Shown here: piece by piece, positions 6,891 through 8,093 of the stretch | Layout: the number at the start of each line of letters is the position of its first letter | Numbering within the stretch: the first letter of the stretch is position 1 | From: Chthonomonas sp. UBA2387 | Lineage (GTDB): Bacteria > Armatimonadota > Fimbriimonadia > Fimbriimonadales > Fimbriimonadaceae | NCBI GenBank assembly: GCA_002343445.1 | Contig: DDSP01000025.1 | Location: 179,854-187,946, forward strand | Direction: 5' to 3' | DNA length: 8,093 nucleotides | Program-made: the position numbers and the translations under genes | Notes under the pieces: generated by a model | Databases searched by the model: none | Told to the model about the DNA's origin: nothing | The model's input: the letters and a program-made list of their open reading frames with translations, nothing else

Positions 6891-6919
6891 ACTATATCAC
6901 GGATTTCGAGAATCCGCAA
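6891..6919 (-). promoter_or_regulatory. Candidate sigma-70-type promoter for the RCC1/dockerin gene
   Basis: TTGCGG (6914-6919) and TATAGT (6891-6896) are separated by exactly 17 bases, the best -35/-10 pair seen in the window. It lies in the 69-75 base gap after scpB, so the RCC1 gene probably has its own promoter. The -10 ends five bases before the first ATG, which would put the start site at or next to that codon. Confidence 0.5.
6900..6916. repeat. Inverted repeat in the promoter spacer
   Basis: CGGATT-TCGAG-AATCCG has six-base perfect arms around a five-base centre. It covers almost the whole spacer between the proposed -35 and -10, overlapping the -35 by three bases. That is a natural place for an operator, but the arms could also form a weak hairpin after scpB. 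No second copy was noticed in the window. Confidence 0.4.
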
Positions 6920-6954
6920 ATGGGCGATTCCCCAGCAATCAGATGCGAAGCCCG

Positions 6955-7530
6955 CTAATCCACATCCAGCGACAGTTGGCTGAAGTCTTGGCCACCCTCG
7001 ACCTCGGGGAGTTCGGCCAGATTGTCCAGGCTGAACTGGTGCAGAAACTGCTGGGTCGTCCCGTAGAGCAACGGACGGCCCGGCGTATCCTTCCGCCCGA
7101 CTTCTTTGATCAGGCCCCGTTCGACCAGCGCCCTCACGCCGTAGTCGCTCTGCACGCCGCGGATGCGCTCGATGTCCGCTTGAGCCACCGGCTGGCGGTA
7201 GGCCACGATGGCCAACACCTCCATCAGGCTGCGCGAGAGCCGAGTGCGCTGGGGCTTGAGGAAGTGGTCGATGAGTTCGTCGAACTCGGGGCGCGTGCAC
7301 ATCTGGTAGCCCCCGGCGATGCGGATCACGCGGATGGCGGACCCCGTGTCGAAGCGCGCGTTGAGCAGTTCGATGCCCTCTTCCGCGACTCCCTCTGGGA
7401 CTCGGAGCATCTGGGCCAACAGGGGCAGGCTCACAGGCGCCTCGGCGACGAACAGAATCGCCTCGATGCGCGAGACGAGATCGGGCTCGGCGCGTAACAA
7501 GGGCGCTTCGATCTCCGGAGCCGTGGACAT
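6955..7530 (-). CDS. scpB: Segregation and condensation protein B
   Basis: The 191-residue protein is the kleisin-binding subunit of the bacterial SMC-ScpA-ScpB condensin, which compacts and helps segregate the chromosome. It has the family's tandem winged-helix layout: the first at about 15-90 (IEAILFVAEAPVSLPLLAQ, then RVIRIAGGYQMCTRPEF) and the second at about 97-170. Diagnostic blocks are LSRSLMEVLAIVAYRQP (98-114), ERIRGVQSD (121-129), LVERGLIKEVGRKDTPGRP (135-153), LLYGTTQQFLHQFSL (154-168) and LAELPEV. Length is typical. The ATG at 7530 is the first available start after an in-frame TGA 21 bases upstream; no clear Shine-Dalgarno is seen. It starts 36 bases after the lipoprotein gene and may be co-transcribed with it. 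scpA, its usual neighbour, is not in the window. Confidence 0.96.
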   Translation of the reverse strand: MSTAPEIEAPLLRAEPDLVSRIEAILFVAEAPVSLPLLAQMLRVPEGVAEEGIELLNARFDTGSAIRVIRIAGGYQMCTRPEFDELIDHFLKPQRTRLSRSLMEVLAIVAYRQPVAQADIERIRGVQSDYGVRALVERGLIKEVGRKDTPGRPLLYGTTQQFLHQFSLDNLAELPEVEGGQDFSQLSLDVD

Positions 7531-7566
7531 GCTGATGCTAAAGACGGCTCAATCGCCCCGGCAGCC

Positions 7567-8028
7567 TCAGCAACCGTCGGGCGGGGGAGGGGGCGGGTTG
7601 CCCGTGTTGGTCACGAACACCGTGGCGGGAAGGTTGGTCGTCACATCCGCCGCCACCGTGGGCAGCGGCGCTTCGCAGAACGCGATCAGCGGCGAATAGG
7701 ATTTGCCTTGGTACTTGAACTGCCGATAGTAGGTTCGGGAGCCCGCTGGCGGCTCGACCGAGAACTTGGTCGCCGCCGTGGTCGTCGAGACGCGGAAACT
7801 TCCGGAGGCGTCGGTGGTGGATTGGCCGACCAACGTGCCTACGGCGTCGTAGAGCCGGACGATGATGCCCGCCGCGCCGCCACCCGTGCCGTCGTCGAGG
7901 ACTCGGCCGGCAACGGCTGTGCCCGTCGGCGTGCCGCCCGTCCCGCCTCCTCCACCCCCTCCGCCCCCGCAGCCGAACAGGAGACAGAGCGCGACGACGA
8001 ATGCGGCGATGGGTTTGAATGCGGCCAT
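7567..8028 (-). CDS. Small putative lipoprotein with a carboxypeptidase-regulatory-like domain
   Basis: From the ATG at 8028 the protein is 153 residues. Residues 1-20 form a lipoprotein-type signal (FKPIAAFVVALCLLFGC) with Cys20 as the likely lipidated residue; Phe at -2 makes the lipobox imperfect. Nine glycines follow directly, then a Thr/Gly-rich linker. About 36-92 (AVAGRVLDDG, GIIVRLYD, TTDASGSFRVS, FSVEPPAG) fits the small beta-sandwich called carboxypeptidase regulatory-like, usually a structural or binding module. The tail has six prolines and ends DGC, with a terminal cysteine. The frame is open to a GTG at 8058, but the signal peptide argues for 8028. No enzyme motif is present and the role is unknown. 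It precedes scpB on the same strand. Confidence 0.8.
   Translation of the reverse strand: MAAFKPIAAFVVALCLLFGCGGGGGGGGGTGGTPTGTAVAGRVLDDGTGGGAAGIIVRLYDAVGTLVGQSTTDASGSFRVSTTTAATKFSVEPPAGSRTYYRQFKYQGKSYSPLIAFCEAPLPTVAADVTTNLPATVFVTNTGNPPPPPPDGC
7942..7968 (-). repeat. (GGN)9 polyglycine codon tract
   Basis: Nine consecutive glycine codons use all four third bases (GGG, GGC, GGA, GGT mixed), directly after the lipobox cysteine codon. It is a G-rich run on the minus strand and could change length by slippage in steps of three, which would alter the tether without shifting the frame. A flexible spacer after a lipidated cysteine is a common design. Confidence 0.8.
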
Positions 8029-8045
8029 GGTTCTGGTCGGGGCTA

Positions 8046-8051
8046 ATTGTA
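8046..8051 (-). promoter_or_regulatory. Candidate -10 element (TACAAT) for the lipoprotein gene
   Basis: TACAAT lies 17 bases before the ATG at 8028, giving a predicted leader of about 11-12 bases. The -35 position (TCGCGG at 17 bases spacing) is a poor match. The hexamer is identical to the one before metH, and both are preceded by G. If real, it also supports the 8028 start over the GTG at 8058, which would lie upstream of the transcript. Confidence 0.35.
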
Positions 8052-8093
8052 CCGACACGGGTTTGACGCCGCGACCTGCGGAGGGTTACTCGG

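Noticed and set aside
8029..8058. GTG at 8058 as lipoprotein start
   Set aside because: It would add ten residues before a signal peptide that already has its own Met, and the candidate -10 at 8046-8051 lies inside this extension.

Overview
The window is GC-rich and densely coded, and every supportable gene lies on the minus strand. Transcription therefore runs from high to low coordinates. In that order the genes are: a small putative lipoprotein, scpB, a large secreted RCC1-propeller protein with a C-terminal dockerin, glpX (class II fructose-1,6-bisphosphatase), a three-helix DUF5658-like membrane protein, a two-domain homocysteine/folate methyltransferase (the N-terminal half of MetH), and a secreted alpha-amino-acid ester hydrolase-like enzyme that runs off the left edge. 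I see no tRNA, rRNA, CRISPR array, transposase or phage gene.

The source is most likely a free-living GC-rich bacterium, and Armatimonadota (Fimbriimonadia-like) is my best guess. The main reason is the C-terminal module of the RCC1 protein: a 'LQD...GTYDV...SWL' beta-sandwich followed by a dockerin with two calcium loops, an arrangement I associate with secreted proteins of that phylum. This is inference from recall, not a database result.

Region by region: 7567-8028 is the lipoprotein, with a glycine run right after the lipobox cysteine. 6955-7530 is scpB, without scpA beside it. 5278-6879 is the propeller/dockerin protein, preceded by a reasonable promoter and followed by a UUCG hairpin. 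1-5106 is a tight cluster, glpX - DUF5658 - metH(N) - ester hydrolase, with gaps of 14, 23 and 38 bases. It could be one operon, although possible start-proximal promoters lie inside it.

The genes do not form one obvious pathway. GlpX serves gluconeogenesis, the MetH half serves methionine synthesis and folate recycling, and ScpB serves chromosome condensation. The other four are envelope or secreted proteins. The most interesting points are: MetH stops exactly where the cobalamin module should begin; the ester hydrolase keeps the complete carboxylate cluster that distinguishes alpha-amino-acid ester hydrolases; and several genes have a -10-like hexamer ending 5-6 bases before the start codon, suggesting leaderless transcripts. 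I did not find a clearly new multi-gene system.
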